Assembly (NCBI RefSeq): GCF_001638985.1
Contig: NW_017265134.1
Span: 3,517,800-3,581,799 of the forward strand
Origin: Phycomyces blakesleeanus NRRL 1555(-)
Lineage: Eukaryota > Mucoromycota > Mucoromycetes > Mucorales > Phycomycetaceae
DNA: 64,000 bases
Direction of reading: 5' to 3'
In this document: piece after piece, positions 25,238 through 37,920 of the stretch
How the letters are laid out: every line of letters begins with the position of its first letter
Numbering within the stretch: the stretch's first letter is position 1
Notes under the pieces: model-generated
Databases searched by the model: none
Seen by the model: only the letters and a program-made list of their open reading frames with translations
What the model was told of the DNA's origin: nothing
Made by a program: the position numbers and the translations under genes

Positions 25238-26874
25238 CTAATGTCCTTGGTGGTATAAGCGGGTCACCATCTCTAGATAGAACTCTAAAACATTAAATCG
25301 GTCTCCTTCTGTACATTGTCCTGGTTGTTTAGATGACCGCCATCTATACCTAGTTTTTGTTTGTTTGCTGTTAGTTTTAATTTGATGTAGAAAAAAACTC
25401 ACTCACTCACTCATTCATCCACAATACCTCCCCCATTCCTCTTACTCCTCATAACTCCCTCTTCTTCTTACTCCTTTCCAAACCCATTGATTTTTATTTA
25501 TCTTTTTTTTTTACTCACCTTTGTCCGTTGAGATCCCAATGATCAGCCTCGAGTGTCTTTATGTACTGACCCCATTGTGCACTCTTCACACTCACAAACC
25601 CATCGTTTTCACCTTCCTTTTGTTTGATGAGCTGGTGAGGAAGACCGAGCAAAGACCAGGCCGGTAGTTTTGCCGACCCACCGTATGAGTAATAGGCCAC
25701 GCGTGGGTCGTTTGGTGTCGTGAGATTGAAGTGGTGGGTACAGTAGTCGGTCGACAGATTGGCGTAGGCAGGAGTGTCGAGTAGCTGGACGACGCGTGCG
25801 ACGACTGGATCGAGCAAGTGGGCCGGCATCTTTGCAACATCCGCCAGAGTCCAGCTCAAGAGCGGCAGTAAGGTGGGTGGTAGCCGAACTGGCAGAGTGA
25901 CTGCAATGGGAGTGTGCAGGATTCCCTGAAGTGCATTGAGGGTCCGGATCTTCTCTGCGTCTAGTTCATTCTTTTCCATCTTCCGGGTTGCCGCATTCAC
26001 CAGTGCGTCGGTCATTCCAACCCCAACATTGTCTCTAAACCAGTCCATGACAGGCGACCCACGGTGAGGTGTAGATATCGTAGTCAGGGATCGGACGCGG
26101 TAGGGACGGTCAGGGATGTGAGTAATCAAGTGTCTACAGTCAAGTCCACCCTACAACAAGAAGTATTTTTGTTTGTTTGTTTGTTTGTTCGTTTGTTTGT
26201 TTAATTAATTAATCATTTTAATATTATTTAAAGTCATTTAAACTACACTACACTACACTACACTACACACACACACATATATATATATATATCTAATATA
26301 GAAATCTTACCATTGAGTGGGCAATGAAATTAATATCTTTGCCATCCAATACTGTCTTCATAAGCTTGTGAAGTACTTGTGCTCGTTCCCAGATGCTGCC
26401 TGTTGACGGCACTCGTGTCACGATTACCTTTGCTCCCAGTTTAGCCAGTGCGTTTTCAATACCACCCCAGTAGTGGACCTGCAAGGCCGGTAAGTTGTCT
26501 GGGCCACGCTTGTCAAAGCCATACAACCCATGGCACAGGACAACAGGTGCACGGGGAGGCACATAATTTGGTGTGACGGGCATGTCGAGGCCAGAAATGG
26601 TTCGCAATTTCTTTTGGGGCCTCCTCAGAAGGGTTTCTTGGCTGTCTGCTTTATTACACTTTAGGGGTGTGGCGGCAAAGAAAGAATCCCGGGCTGAGGG
26701 TTGTTTCATACGCTGGGGGTAGAGTACTTGGAAGCCTGGCTGTTTGGGTCGTCTTGGGTTGAGCACAACATGACGCTGGGCATTAGAGAGTAATCGACTA
26801 ACAGCTGAGCTGTGGTGCGAGAGAATTCCTCTAATGTGGCTGGTGATGAGCGACCAGGTTAGCGAAGACACCAT
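25238..26874 (-). CDS. Alpha/beta-hydrolase lipase, Tgl2-like
   Basis: Three exons (26874-26311, 26150-25519, 25349-25238) give 435 codons. The N-terminus is rich in Ser, Arg and His and lacks acidic residues for about 40 positions, which could be a mitochondrial targeting sequence; yeast Tgl2 is a mitochondrial lipase. The core begins PVVLCHGLYGFDKRG (HG oxyanion-hole motif), followed by WGGIENAL and VTRVPSTGSIWERA. The nucleophile elbow is AHSMGG with Ser187, split by intron 1. Asp371 (GENDGFVSV) and His392 (EADHWDLNG) complete a plausible triad. The last exon encodes FNVLEFYLEMVTRLYHQGH, a helix typical of this lipase family. Likely reaction: hydrolysis of acylglycerols or related esters. 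Assignment to Tgl2 rather than another lipase of the same fold is by overall layout. Confidence 0.87.
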
Positions 26875-29042
26875 GGCTCATTCGAAACAAGGATGAAATA
26901 AATAAATAATAAAAATAATAATAAAAAATTAAAGAAGTTTTTCTTTCTTTATATTTTTTTATTTCTTTCTATATGAATAAGTGGAAGTGTGTGTGTGTAT
27001 GTGTGAGAAAAATATAAATATTATATATAAATATATTTAGTGAAAGTTTAAAGAGAGAAAGAGAAAGAACAAGTGTGGCCGTCACGACCGGGGAAAACAA
27101 GAACATGCCAGTCTTTGGTCATATCAATTTTGTCTACCAATACAAAGGCTGTTCTGTCAAGTTTGAGATCCGCTAGTGAACTTCTCTCTATGTAGTCATC
27201 TTTATGCGTATGTGTATGTTGGTTGTATTTAAATACAAACATTTATTATGAAAATAAGCAATCGAATACTATATACAAATAATAACAATAACAATAAAGG
27301 AATTGTGGTGATTGATTTTGCATATATTAATAAATTAATTTTAAATTCTATATGCTCAAGTCTTGTTTTCTTTAGCCTTTCTTCTTTTGCTTACAAGACA
27401 CCAGCAATACAAAGAAGAAGTCAAGAATATGTAGTGTGAAAGAAAATAGATGTATATTACTTTGATCTATAGAACGATAATAAAATGGACCCTTTATGGT
27501 TGTAGAAATTTGGGGGAGCAGAAGAAGAATTAGAAGATGGAGGAGCTTTTTTTTTTCCCAATTTCTGTTTCCGGTGTCATGTGAACAGAACATTAAAGAA
27601 CAAAAAAAAAAATATCAAAAAATTCAGTCAGTACACAAATTCTTATATCCAACTATTTCTTGGTCTTACACACATACAAAAAGAGAGAGAGAGAAAATAC
27701 AGGTAAAGATATCTTTTATACATATGCAAGACTGGATACTCTGTTTAAAGAAATAAAGAAAAAAAAGAAATAATACACGCATTAATAAAAGTAAAGCATT
27801 AATTTAATTTTATATTTTTGTTAAGATTTTGTTTTGTAGTTGAAATTTTTTTTTTTTTAAAAAAAAATTCCCTCCACCCCACACACTTTGTACATTTTTA
27901 TATCTGTATTGTATCTCCGTTTAAATGTGAATTTCGGTGAATTATTGTTAAATCACAGATAGCGCAACAAAATGAAAATTACGCTATTCTGAAAGACGCA
28001 AAAAAAATATGGATGACCAATCATCTCCAATAAACAACACAAATATAAAAGAAATGGATAACCCCTCACCAAACCTTTCTTTAATTAAATAAGTAGATGA
28101 AATTTAGTCGAATTTATACCGATAACATATATATATATATTTGCTTTATACTGTAATATGATGCAGTATAGCATAGTGTGGTGAGAGTATATTAGACTAC
28201 AAGTAATATTTAATCGTAATAACTAAAAGACTTGTAATTATAATTAATATATCACGTTTAAATATATATACTTTAAAAGTATTTCCATCATTGTAATGGT
28301 AATATATATGATATGGTACACAGCATGAATTTACCTCTAACTAGCTAGCTATTCGTTTAATTAAACTTCTTTGGTTCCTCGATAAATGGAATGATTTTTT
28401 TTAAAAAAAAATCCATATCTCTGGGAGCATGTGCGCGTATTACTTTGATCTACAAAATCTATATCCAAATCTAATAATTATCTATCAGATCTTGTACTTT
28501 TTAAGGCAATAAATCTTTTTTCTTCAAGAAAAATAAATAAATAAACCTATGATAATAATAGTAATAATGGTAGTTAACTAAAAACACGTATTTGAATATA
28601 AAATTCATTCTTTCATTTGTTCATTTGGTTTTTTTTTTGAAAAAAAATAGAAGGGCATTTTATTTTTGTTTTTTTGATTTTTTTTTGATATTTAATTGGG
28701 CAATTAAAATAACAAATGAAAAAAAAATAAAAAATATGAAAAAAAATGTGATAAAAAAAATAAAAATAAAAAAGATATGTAATAGTAGATAATAGATAAT
28801 TAATAAAATAAATAAATAAATAAAAAAGATGAATATAAAAAGGAAAACAACAAGCAAAATATGATTAACAACTCAAATCAAGCAATAATCTGACTATGTG
28901 TTTGGAGGAGGAAGTATTTTTTTTGGCGGGAAGAGGAAGAAAGATGATGGTTGATGGATACAAGAAAGTTAAGGTAGCGAGAGAGAGAGAGAGAAATTAA
29001 TGAATGTGGTATATGATTGATTTGTTGAAATTGTTGTTTTTT
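26875..29042. other. Intergenic between the lipase and the small membrane-protein gene
   Basis: No gene is supported. The 27048-27242 minus-strand frame (containing DMTKDWHVLVFPGRDGHTC) is somewhat coding-like but ends at a stop before the lipase ATG and has no partner exon. Other content: T12-A9 tract at 27846-27866, T8-A9 at 28395-28411, T9/A7 near 28630-28647, and A/T homopolymer-rich DNA at 28640-28850. Confidence 0.55.
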
Positions 29043-29447
29043 TTAATAAGCAGCAGCTTCGGCCAAACGCTCCTGGCGCTCTAACATCATGTCAATACCC
29101 TTTCCAGTGCACCAGAGCAAAGTAGAGACAGAGAGGGCAATGTAGAAAAGGGTTCCGTTAATCCAGATAGGGACATCGACAAAGTTGGTGGGCTGTCTAC
29201 GCTTTTCCAAGTCGTTGCTACCAGCGATTTCAGAGGGAGAGTATTCAGCAGGGGCAGAGTTGAGAGTAGAAGACAGATCAAGACTCTATTATAATATGCT
29301 TATTAGTTTATTTGTTTGGAATATAAAACTGAAAAAAAAGGTACATACCAAGATATCAACCTGGGATGGAGATGATGAGCTGTGGACTGTGGCAGCCATA
29401 GCGGTGGCAATGAAGAAACAGAAGATGGCGAGGATAGAGAAACGCAT
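29043..29447 (-). CDS. Small secretory-pathway membrane protein, family unknown
   Basis: Two exons (29447-29349 and 29285-29043) give 113 codons. Residues 1-18 (MRFSILAIFCFFIATAMA) are a clear signal peptide with a cleavage site after AMA. A Ser-rich lumenal or extracellular stretch follows, then a dibasic EKRR site (60-63) suited to a Kex2-type protease. A single hydrophobic segment at about 75-93 (INGTLFYIALSVSTLLW) comes next, then a short charged tail (DMMLERQERLAEAAAY). This predicts a type I membrane protein or a processed secreted peptide plus membrane stub. GC content and C-ending codons are higher than in neighbouring genes, as in highly expressed fungal genes. A TATA-like element lies about 170 bases upstream. 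I do not recognise the family. Confidence 0.75.
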
Positions 29448-29618
29448 TTTATGATGTATTTGATTCGATTTGTTTATTTATTTTTATTTTTTGGCTTCAA
29501 GATGCTTTGGTCAACAAAGAATAGGAAGTAGTAGTTGGTAGAAGAGTAGGCTGTTAGGTGAGCAAGATGCGTGATAAAGAAAGAAGGAAAGAAAGGGTCT
29601 GGTTCCTGAAGGGGGGGG

Positions 29619-29628
29619 TTTATATATA
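29619..29628 (-). promoter_or_regulatory. TATA-like element of the small membrane-protein gene
   Basis: Read on the minus strand this is TATATATAAA, about 170 bases upstream of the ATG at 29447. It is followed directly by a run of C (G8 on the plus strand at 29611-29618). No other gene start is near. Distance and orientation fit a core promoter, but such A+T strings are common in this DNA. Confidence 0.35.
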
Positions 29629-30588
29629 AGTAAGAATTATCTTTCAAAAAAAAAAAAAGATCAAAATCTTTTCTTCTTCTTTGTGTTACTACTGTTATTT
29701 ATCAGATGTACCACCCAAAGATCTTCGGAGTATGATCTTGATGTTGATTCTTATCAGATCGTCTATGAAATTGTCAATATGTTAAATAACCGACCCGTGG
29801 AGTGGTTACATACAAAGTGATTCATTATCATATAAAATAATACAATACAATACAATATAATCGCGTCTCAATCGTCAGGAACATAACACACCCAAACAGA
29901 TAGCTAGGCCGATAGGTAAATAGGTATCTGAATAGATATAAAGATAAATGTACATAGCCAAGTATTCAACCCTTTATCAAACAATACAAAAAGAACAATC
30001 AAGGAATATTATTGCCTTTCAAAAAAAAAATATACGCGTATTTGACTGCAGCTTATTACACATGTCATTCTTTCATAATACAACGAATAAATTGAATGCA
30101 TATACACCTATCTATTATTTTCTTTTATTCTGTACCTATATCAATAAAAAAATAAAATAAAAAGGAATATTCCTGGTAAACTATCAAGAAGAAGAGAAAA
30201 AAAAAATACAAGCACACACAGAAAGAGAGGTATACTCCATTTTGCGCCGACTTAAACGCGGAAGAATAATATTATATGTATAATACAATATGATTATCTT
30301 TCTGAGTTGGCTGTCAATCTTTGGTAAATTTTTTTTTACTAGAGAAACAACAAAGAAGAAGTAGGAGCTTTTACTTTTGAGTACAACCTTATCTGTTCCT
30401 TTTTGTTTCAAATATCAATCCTTGTTAGCTTCTTTTTTTTTTCTATTTTAAAGAATGAATGATAGCCAGATACTACCAGTATCAATCATAAATCACAATA
30501 CTTAGTAATAATATCTTTATAGATCTTTCAAGTGACTTTACGCCTTTGCAAAAATCAGGAAATGGCATGATTATTTATATAGGCTTCT

Positions 30589-30614
30589 CTATCAGATATG
30601 CACATATCTGATAG
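30589..30614. promoter_or_regulatory. Perfect palindrome with TATCAGAT core
   Basis: Two 12-base arms (CTATCAGATATG and its exact reverse complement) are separated by two bases. Each arm contains TATCAGAT, a sequence with a GATA core on one strand (ATCTGATAG). Four more copies lie within 29700-31051. A dimeric transcription-factor site is a plausible reading; there is no direct evidence. Confidence 0.35.
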
Positions 30615-31816
30615 TTTTCCTGGGTTTATAGGTTACCAAAATAATAATAATAATAACCAAGCTTTAATAAAGATAAATCAAGCCAAGAAAAAAAAATCTG
30701 TACGCATCTGATAGCAAATATATATATATATATATATATACTAACTGACTGACTGACTGAATGGTTCAACCACTGTGTGCTCCACAAAGTCTCATAAGAA
30801 CATCCTAATTTGGTGGGTGGAGGGGATTTTGTGTGTATTTTTTTTTTGTTTTGTTTTGTAACTGGACCTTTATAACCGTACGATGATTCCGGCTACATAA
30901 GAAACAACACCCACAATTCCCTTGGTCTTTTTTTTTTTCTTAAAAAAAAAAAAAAAAAAAAGTGATACAGACAACCAAAGAAAACATCTATAAAAGGCAA
31001 CGGCCACTAAACTTTGCTTTGGAGGGCCTTCATTTTATGTTTTATCAGATCATCTCCCTAAACATGGGGTTACAAGAAATATTATTATTATTATTTTTTG
31101 AAACCGATCGTCGGAAATGAACTGATTTAGGATGATTTAATGTATTGTATTGATTATTTGTAACTACATATAATGGAATATAATTTATCTAAAGAAGTGT
31201 GTAAATTCAAGTAAAAGTACATTCTTATCTTCTTCTTTTATTAAAGTTTATCTTACTTTGTACCATAATATTTTATATTCAAAAAGCTGTTAAAGAAATA
31301 TATAATTATAATTATAATTATAATTATGTACTCCTTGTCTGTGTATCGTCGGGTCTAGATTATGATTGAAGTTGAATTTGACCATATATTATATATATTA
31401 TATATATATATAGGCCAGAACGATAATACTAATAATAAGAATAGATTGATAAAACTATATGTAAATAACAGAAAATATGTATATATAAAGAGAGAGAAAA
31501 GAACACTGAAAAGAACATACATACATAATCTTCACAAGGATCGTTGTTCAAAATGAACAGAAATTATATATCTAATATCTATTTTTATTTTTATTTTTAT
31601 TTTATTTTATTTTATTAATTAATTGATTTTTATTATGATTCTTACTATCTGGTACTATTGTTTCTCTACTGTGGCGCTTTATCCCAAATCAAGTAAAATG
31701 AAAGGGTTCAAGAGCCACAGATTAGAAGATCACCATTCGAAAGATTATATGAATTTCCTTTACTACTTTTAGTTAATTAATAAAGAATATCCAGCCATAA
31801 TTTACTGATACTTTGA

Positions 31817-31851
<35 letters not shown>

Positions 31852-31982
31852 AATATATATATATACTATGTATATGCTTATAAGCGAATCTTATTAACAA
31901 GTAAACATTTCTTCAAGATATTTTGTATATATAATAAATAAATAACTAAATAACTAAATAACTAACTAGGCAAGAAATATTC

Positions 31983-34900
31983 TTATACGAATGGATTTGC
32001 TGCCAAGATGCGCACCAATGGTGGACTTCTGAGAGGATCAGCGATCAGGACTACCCTTACATAGTCAAAGGGTCGAATGACCTGGCGACACTCGTCTGGA
32101 ATGGTGCACTCTTGTTGGCTCTCCTGTGGATTCTCTCCTTGGACTGCCCGAAGTGACATGGATCTCGGTCTTCTGTGGACCGCCACATTAATTCCGGCAG
32201 AAGGATTTGCTGTACTACCAGCACCAACACCAGTGCCAGCACTACCACTACCACTACCACTACCACCAGTAACAGAGGCAGCAGCTGCAGTGCTACACAG
32301 ATTATTAGATCCGACGGGCTCTGTCGGAGATATACCGGACTTTATTGCAAGTTGATTCACCGACTCCGTAAGACGATTGGCATTCGTTGGGCACTGGTTG
32401 TAGTGGGGAAAGGAGGACGAAGACGAAGACGAGGAAGAGGACAGTGAATTTGTTGTGACAGATTGGTCAGGGATCTGATAATTATTACTATTATCATTAT
32501 GATGATGATGATGGTTACTATTATAATAATAATGCTCTCCCGCTCCAACACTTCCACTTCCACTTCCACTTCCACTTCCACTTCCTCTTTCTTCTTCTTC
32601 TTCTTCATCGTACGCACGCTCCACAATGGCGTCAGTTGTGGCTACCTTGGGCTTCCAATAGAGATGCAGTACCCCGTCGGCCGGAGAATGCTTGTAAGTA
32701 TTGAGAGGAAGATTGATTGTGTGGATCCGGCGCTCGAGTCCCATTCCGGGCACAACGACATCAAACGCTTGGTCGTGCACACCCACGACCAATGCTTCGT
32801 GCGGTGTCGAGGTCTGGCCAGATGCATTGAGGAATTTGGAGAGAAAAAGGTGCTGGCATTGCTCGTGCGCATTCCGTGCTGCCTGTGCCTTGACATTACA
32901 GTGTTGAGCAATCTTTTGCAAAAGCTCGGGCTCAATGTGAAACCGGGGTTCTGATAGATTTATATATATTATATAATAATTTGTATATATGCACACATAG
33001 AAAGAAAAATCATATTATTATATTATATTATATTATATTATATTATATTATATTGTGTGCGTGTGCGTAGGGAATACTTTTCTTTAAAATATTAACAATA
33101 ATAAAATAAAGTAAAAACAGGCGAATGAAAAAGAAATAATAAAGGTAATAGTAACAATAATAGTATGGTTCATTTGCAGACTTTATTTCTTTATTTATTT
33201 CTTTATTTATTGCGCAATACATAACCTCTTTTGTACAATCACACACACACATACATACATTCTTACCTTTTGCTAAAACGGCCTCTAGCTGACGGTGTAC
33301 AATCAAATCTGCAAAACGACGAGAAGGAGAGGTAAAATGGGTGTAGACAGGTTCATCGAGAGCGTAGTGGTGGTGCCGACTGGGCTCAAAAGAACCCGCA
33401 CAAAAGTATTTGGAAGACTGGGTGGCCTTGAGTACAAGGTTAGTGATGACTAATTTTGCAGTAGGATTATCAATTGCATCCACAGAGCGCTGGAGAGCAC
33501 TTGTAGATGATGGGTCTATTGAATAACCGAGTTTACGAACATAATTCGCAAGTTCTCTCTATTCATAAGCAACAGCAAATATACATATATATTATTATTA
33601 TTATTATTACTTTTTTTTGTTAGTATTATCAGTATTTTTCTTTATATTAAATTAATTAAATAATTAAATAAAAAAAAAACTTACCAGCTTGCGTTCATTT
33701 GGAGGCGATTGTGATCGAAGCATTGCTTGTTCAGGAAAATGTTGTGCAATCTTTTGTGCAACACCAATGTTGGCCAAGACCATGAATTCACTCATGATAT
33801 CGTCTGCCGGGACCTTCTTTACCATCGATACCTTGGTCGGCTCACCATTTGCAAAGTCCACATGAAATCTCTCGAGGGTTAGGAGCATGGCCCCCCTGCT
33901 GGTCCGGCTCTTCTTCAAGGCCTGGGCAAGGTTGTAGAGCACATGAATCTCTTGCTCTACTACTTCTGGCCGTTCGTGTTCTTCTAAGCTCAAATGATCT
34001 GGCACACCCTTTCCATCCAACATGTGTTGTAATTGATTAGAATTCAAGATCCCACGCGATCTAGTAAAGTGTATATACACATAATAATAATAATAATGAT
34101 AATAATAATAATAATAATGATAATAATAATGATAATAATAATAAGAAATACAAATAGTATCTTTGCAACAGATTGTTGTTTTGGTGGGAATAAAAACTCA
34201 CCTTATTGTAGACTTTCCGTGCCACTCGTGAAGTACATGTCCGCTTTTGTCCAATTTCCACACTACAGAAAACGCAAATCTATATCCAGGGAATTAAAGT
34301 CAAAGATAAATGTAATCTATTTATCAATCGTAACTACTTTTATCATTATCTCACCTGTCTTTTCCAGGAAGTAGATCAGTACACTCTGTCAAGAGCTGCT
34401 GTGGCCAGAGAGGAACATCTTCATAGACAAATACTCCAGTGCATCTTGATCTTGCCTCTTTGTCCAATAAAGAATGTGGTTTCACGAATGCAGAAACATC
34501 AGAGACGTGGAATCCAATCTCGAATTCATCGCCAATCTTTTGTACAGACAAGGCATTTCCAAAATCTATTAAATATATATATATATAAAGTGTGCACAAC
34601 ATAATTATTTCTATTATTTAAGTTTTTTTTTTCTTTACCTTTATCTCCAGTACTATCTATTGTAAAACATCTAGCTGATCGTAGATCAAGTCTCTCTAGA
34701 ATGTCTTCTTTGGATGGCCTCCAGCCAGGTGGGGGTAGGCATCTCAACAAAGACTCGGGAAAGCCATTGTAAGGGAAATTGTTGTCGGCAAGAATGGCTC
34801 GGAACTGTACACTCAGGGCATTGATGGATCCCAACTCTGCTTCCAAGAGACCAAATGGATGTAATGATGTAATTGGCCAGCGTTTGATAGACCCCTATAG

Positions 34901-37900
34901 AAGTATAAAGATATATAGATACACGTTTGATAATGATACTTGGGATGACAATAATGATAATAATACTAGTGTCTTATATATATATATATATATACATAAA
35001 AATTAAAGGGAACAAAATCAAGTGTATTACACTACGTAATGATATTATACATTATCTCGCCAATAGAATAAAAAAAATAGGGGCAGGAGTAGGAGGATGA
35101 GGGGGGTCTAAGAGGACTTACTAGAAACAATCTGTTGATGTAACTTTGGCTGTTTTCAATAAAATCTGCTGGGGCTTGTTCTACTGGAATTGCAATCAAA
35201 GGAACCCGCTTGTCGGTTGGTTTGAACCACACAATTCTAGGCGTCGGCTGAAATGATCCTGAATCGCGCTGATCCTGGAAATCACCCTGCTGTTGTTGCT
35301 TTTGGTGCTGGTGCTGGGGCTCACCGTTCTCCTTGATTTGGCGTTTGTTGCTTGGTCTCATTACACCCAATGTCCTATTATAAACATGTGCGTTTGCGTA
35401 TGTGTGTGAAAACATGAGCATGAACATGAGCATAAGCAAGAATCCAATTATATATATATATATATGCGTGTGTGTGAGAGAGTTTTATTAGTATATTATT
35501 AATAGCAATGGTAATAGTAACAAGCTTCAATTACAGTTTAAAGTTAATAAACCAAGCTAAACCAAGCTAAACTAGAAAAGATAAATAAAAAAAAAAGTAA
35601 GAGAAAGAGTTTATATTATTACCCTGAAAAGGCCTGGTTCTGAAGTCTTTCTAGGATTGCCACTACAACGCCACAGAAACGCGGCTTGATTTTATCCACA
35701 TCATCTTCACCAGCAAACATGATTTCCTTTTCGTCTTCCTCGTCTGGCTTGCGGACCACAGGTTGGCCGTTGTTGCGGGCCAGTTTGGCGTCTTCCTTTT
35801 CGAGCTTTTCGCGCATCACCTTGTCGACCTGGACGAGCCGGACGGCCACCGTATCTCCCTCCAGCGCCCGGTTGCGGTCTCGGGAGCCACAGATATAGAT
35901 ATCGGTATTGACCTCTTCGCAGAACACATATGCGTCCGACCGATTGCGCTTGTTGACCCGCATGATCCCGCTCACCAGTTGATGGGATTTCAGTAGAGGA
36001 ATTACCCCTGAGTAAGGTAAATGGGCCGTAAAAAGCGCCCGGCGTTGGTTCTGAGGATTGTTTTCCTCCCGTGAAAAACTAAAGTGTGTAGGAGTAAAAG
36101 GAACAGGAACCAAGGCAGGAACAGGTCCCTGACAAGACGACCGTGGTGAAGGGCTTGGTGACAAGGTGTTGTTGATTAAAGTAGCTATAAGCATACAGAA
36201 ATATATATATTAGGTTATTAGGTTATTAGGTTATTACTATTAGCATTACTCACATTGTCTCCAATCTCCTTGCCTGGGCCGACTATTCTTGAGATCTAGT
36301 GCTAGGTGAGGCGGTTTGAAAGACTTGTTCCTTGATTGAAATGAGCCCAATCCCCATCCCAATCCCAATCCCACCACCTCCATCTCCACTTCTGCCCCCT
36401 CATCTTTTTCCTCGTCTTCTTCCTCTTCTTCTTTAGTTTTCTCCCCAGACTCTAGGGGTCTTTTGCTTTCAGGTGTATTTACATATGATGACCATGGAAG
36501 AGAAACAGGCCTATTACTACTATTATTGTTGTTGTTGCTTATAAGTCTCCTGTCATTTTGATCGAAATTCCTCGGATTAGGTTCTGACAATCTACGCCCA
36601 TGTTTTGGGGATTGGTCAGAGGGGTGTTGATAGTGTTTTTGGTACTGGTGTTTTTGTAAATCTGTGGTTTCCTTGTGATGAATAAATGGATGATGAGGAG
36701 AAAGAGGAGAAAGAGGGTTTGGATAAACAGATCTGCTGTGAATGATCTTCTCCTGCTGCTCCTGCTGCTGCTGATTTTGTTGTTGATAATGATTCTGCTG
36801 CTGTGGATGTGGATGCGGTTGTGGCTTCGTCTGCGCCTGTGCCTGCGCCTGCGCCTGCGTCTGCGCCTGCGTCTGCGCCTGCGTCTGCGCCTGAGGCTGA
36901 GGCTGATGTTTATTTTGGTATTGTCGTTCTTGATTGGCTTGATAATCATCCCCTCCGTCTGGATGTTGTCTTTGTAGATTGACTCGTGCTAGACTAACAC
37001 CCGTGAGTTTTGCTTCTGTTTCTGCTCTGGCATTTGCCCTTGTGTTTGTATTTGTGTTTGGGGTAGCTGCGATGTACTCCCCTTCTTCATAAAGACAGAC
37101 ATTTGAAGATCTCTTGTTGTATTCTACTGGTACCGAACGCCTGTCTCCGTTTGCGTGCCTAGGGATTGCATGACTGTTTACCAGACTCCTGTCTCCGTAA
37201 GTAGTCGGAGGACTATTATTGGATTGATTGGCCAGACCATTGACATTAAAAGGACTATTATTCCTATTGTTGTTTTTGGCGTTTGGGTTGGCGCTTGTAC
37301 TGGGGCTGGTGTATTGGGGTTGACTAGATTGAGTCATAGGAAAGCTATTGAATACGACAGAGGATCTTTTTATAGGGTTTTGGATAGACCCTAGAGAATC
37401 CTTTTGGTGTGAATTGCTGGTATTGTTATTGTTGTGTTGTGGTTTTAATTCTTGCGAGAGCCTGTATGGTTGCCGAGATGGTTCTGGTGAGATTGATTGG
37501 TGTGAGTCCAACAAATGATTGGTGCTTGATCGCCTGGGACCAATCCATGGAGACTGTGGTGATAGGATGTTAGAAGAAGAGCAATTCTTTCCTTCTTCAT
37601 TGACGGTATGAAGAGAGGATCGATGGTGTGAAGATAGGGATGATGAGTAGTTTGCGGATTTGCTTCGTTGGCGGATTGTCTTGGTTTCATTGGTTGCTGG
37701 GTAGGTGTGCAATTGATGTGCTGAACGACGGTTGTCTGTTCTGTCTGATTGCAACTAAGTAGTTAATAATCAATAATGTATTCTTTCTTTTATTAGGTTT
37801 GATAATCAAAATGTGGAAAGGTGAATTATTGGTCAAGTTGAATACCATTTTTTCCGGAAGATCGAATAATCCACGCGTTGATTCTGGGGCTGTCTGACCA

Positions 37901-37920
37901 TCCAAATCCATCCTATCCAT
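31983..37920 (-). CDS. SSD1: SSD1-type RNA-binding pseudo-exoribonuclease (RNB family)
   Basis: Ten exons close to 1523 codons: 37920-37846, 37754-36254, 36184-35623, 35374-35122, 34894-34639, 34565-34355, 34279-34202, 34060-33685, 33558-33267, 32950-31983. Ssd1 binds mRNAs for cell-wall proteins and represses their translation under Cbk1/Ndr kinase control. The first 520 residues are disordered, with QAQT repeats and poly-Q. The cold-shock region holds KSHQLVSGIMRVNKRNRSDA and RIVWFKPTDKRVPLIAIPVE. The RNB domain carries FTIDSTGDKDFGNALSV, RFAFSVVWKLD, DDIMSEFMVLANIGVA and YTHFTSPSRRFADLIVHRQL. In active RNase II/R enzymes the acidic cluster reads D-x-D-D-A-L; here it is D-F-G-N-A-L (883-888). 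Nuclease activity is therefore probably lost, as in yeast Ssd1. The C-terminal exon carries Gly-Ser and Ser repeats between conserved blocks. The start reads MDRMDLDG; a second ATG follows three codons later. Confidence 0.94.

Larger units (their letters stand above)
29448..31982. other. Intergenic upstream of the small membrane-protein gene
   Basis: This stretch of 2.5 kb holds no supported gene. It is notable for repeated TATCAGAT motifs (29700, 29752, 30590, 30605, 30706, 31043 as approximate starts, on both strands), including a perfect inverted repeat at 30589-30614. It also has a long T-run/A-run at 30928-30961, (TA)n at 30718-30740, (ATAATT)n near 31303-31326 and (CT)n at 31821-31850. 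Confidence 0.55.

Noticed and set aside
27048..27242. Minus-strand 64-codon frame upstream of the lipase gene
   Set aside because: Part of it looks coding, but it stops 170 bases before the lipase ATG, has no splice partner, and begins in a repeat-encoded His/Thr run.
36539..36977. Long Arg- or Leu-rich frames opposite and out of phase with SSD1
   Set aside because: They are shadows of the Gln/Ala/Thr repeat of SSD1 exon 2.
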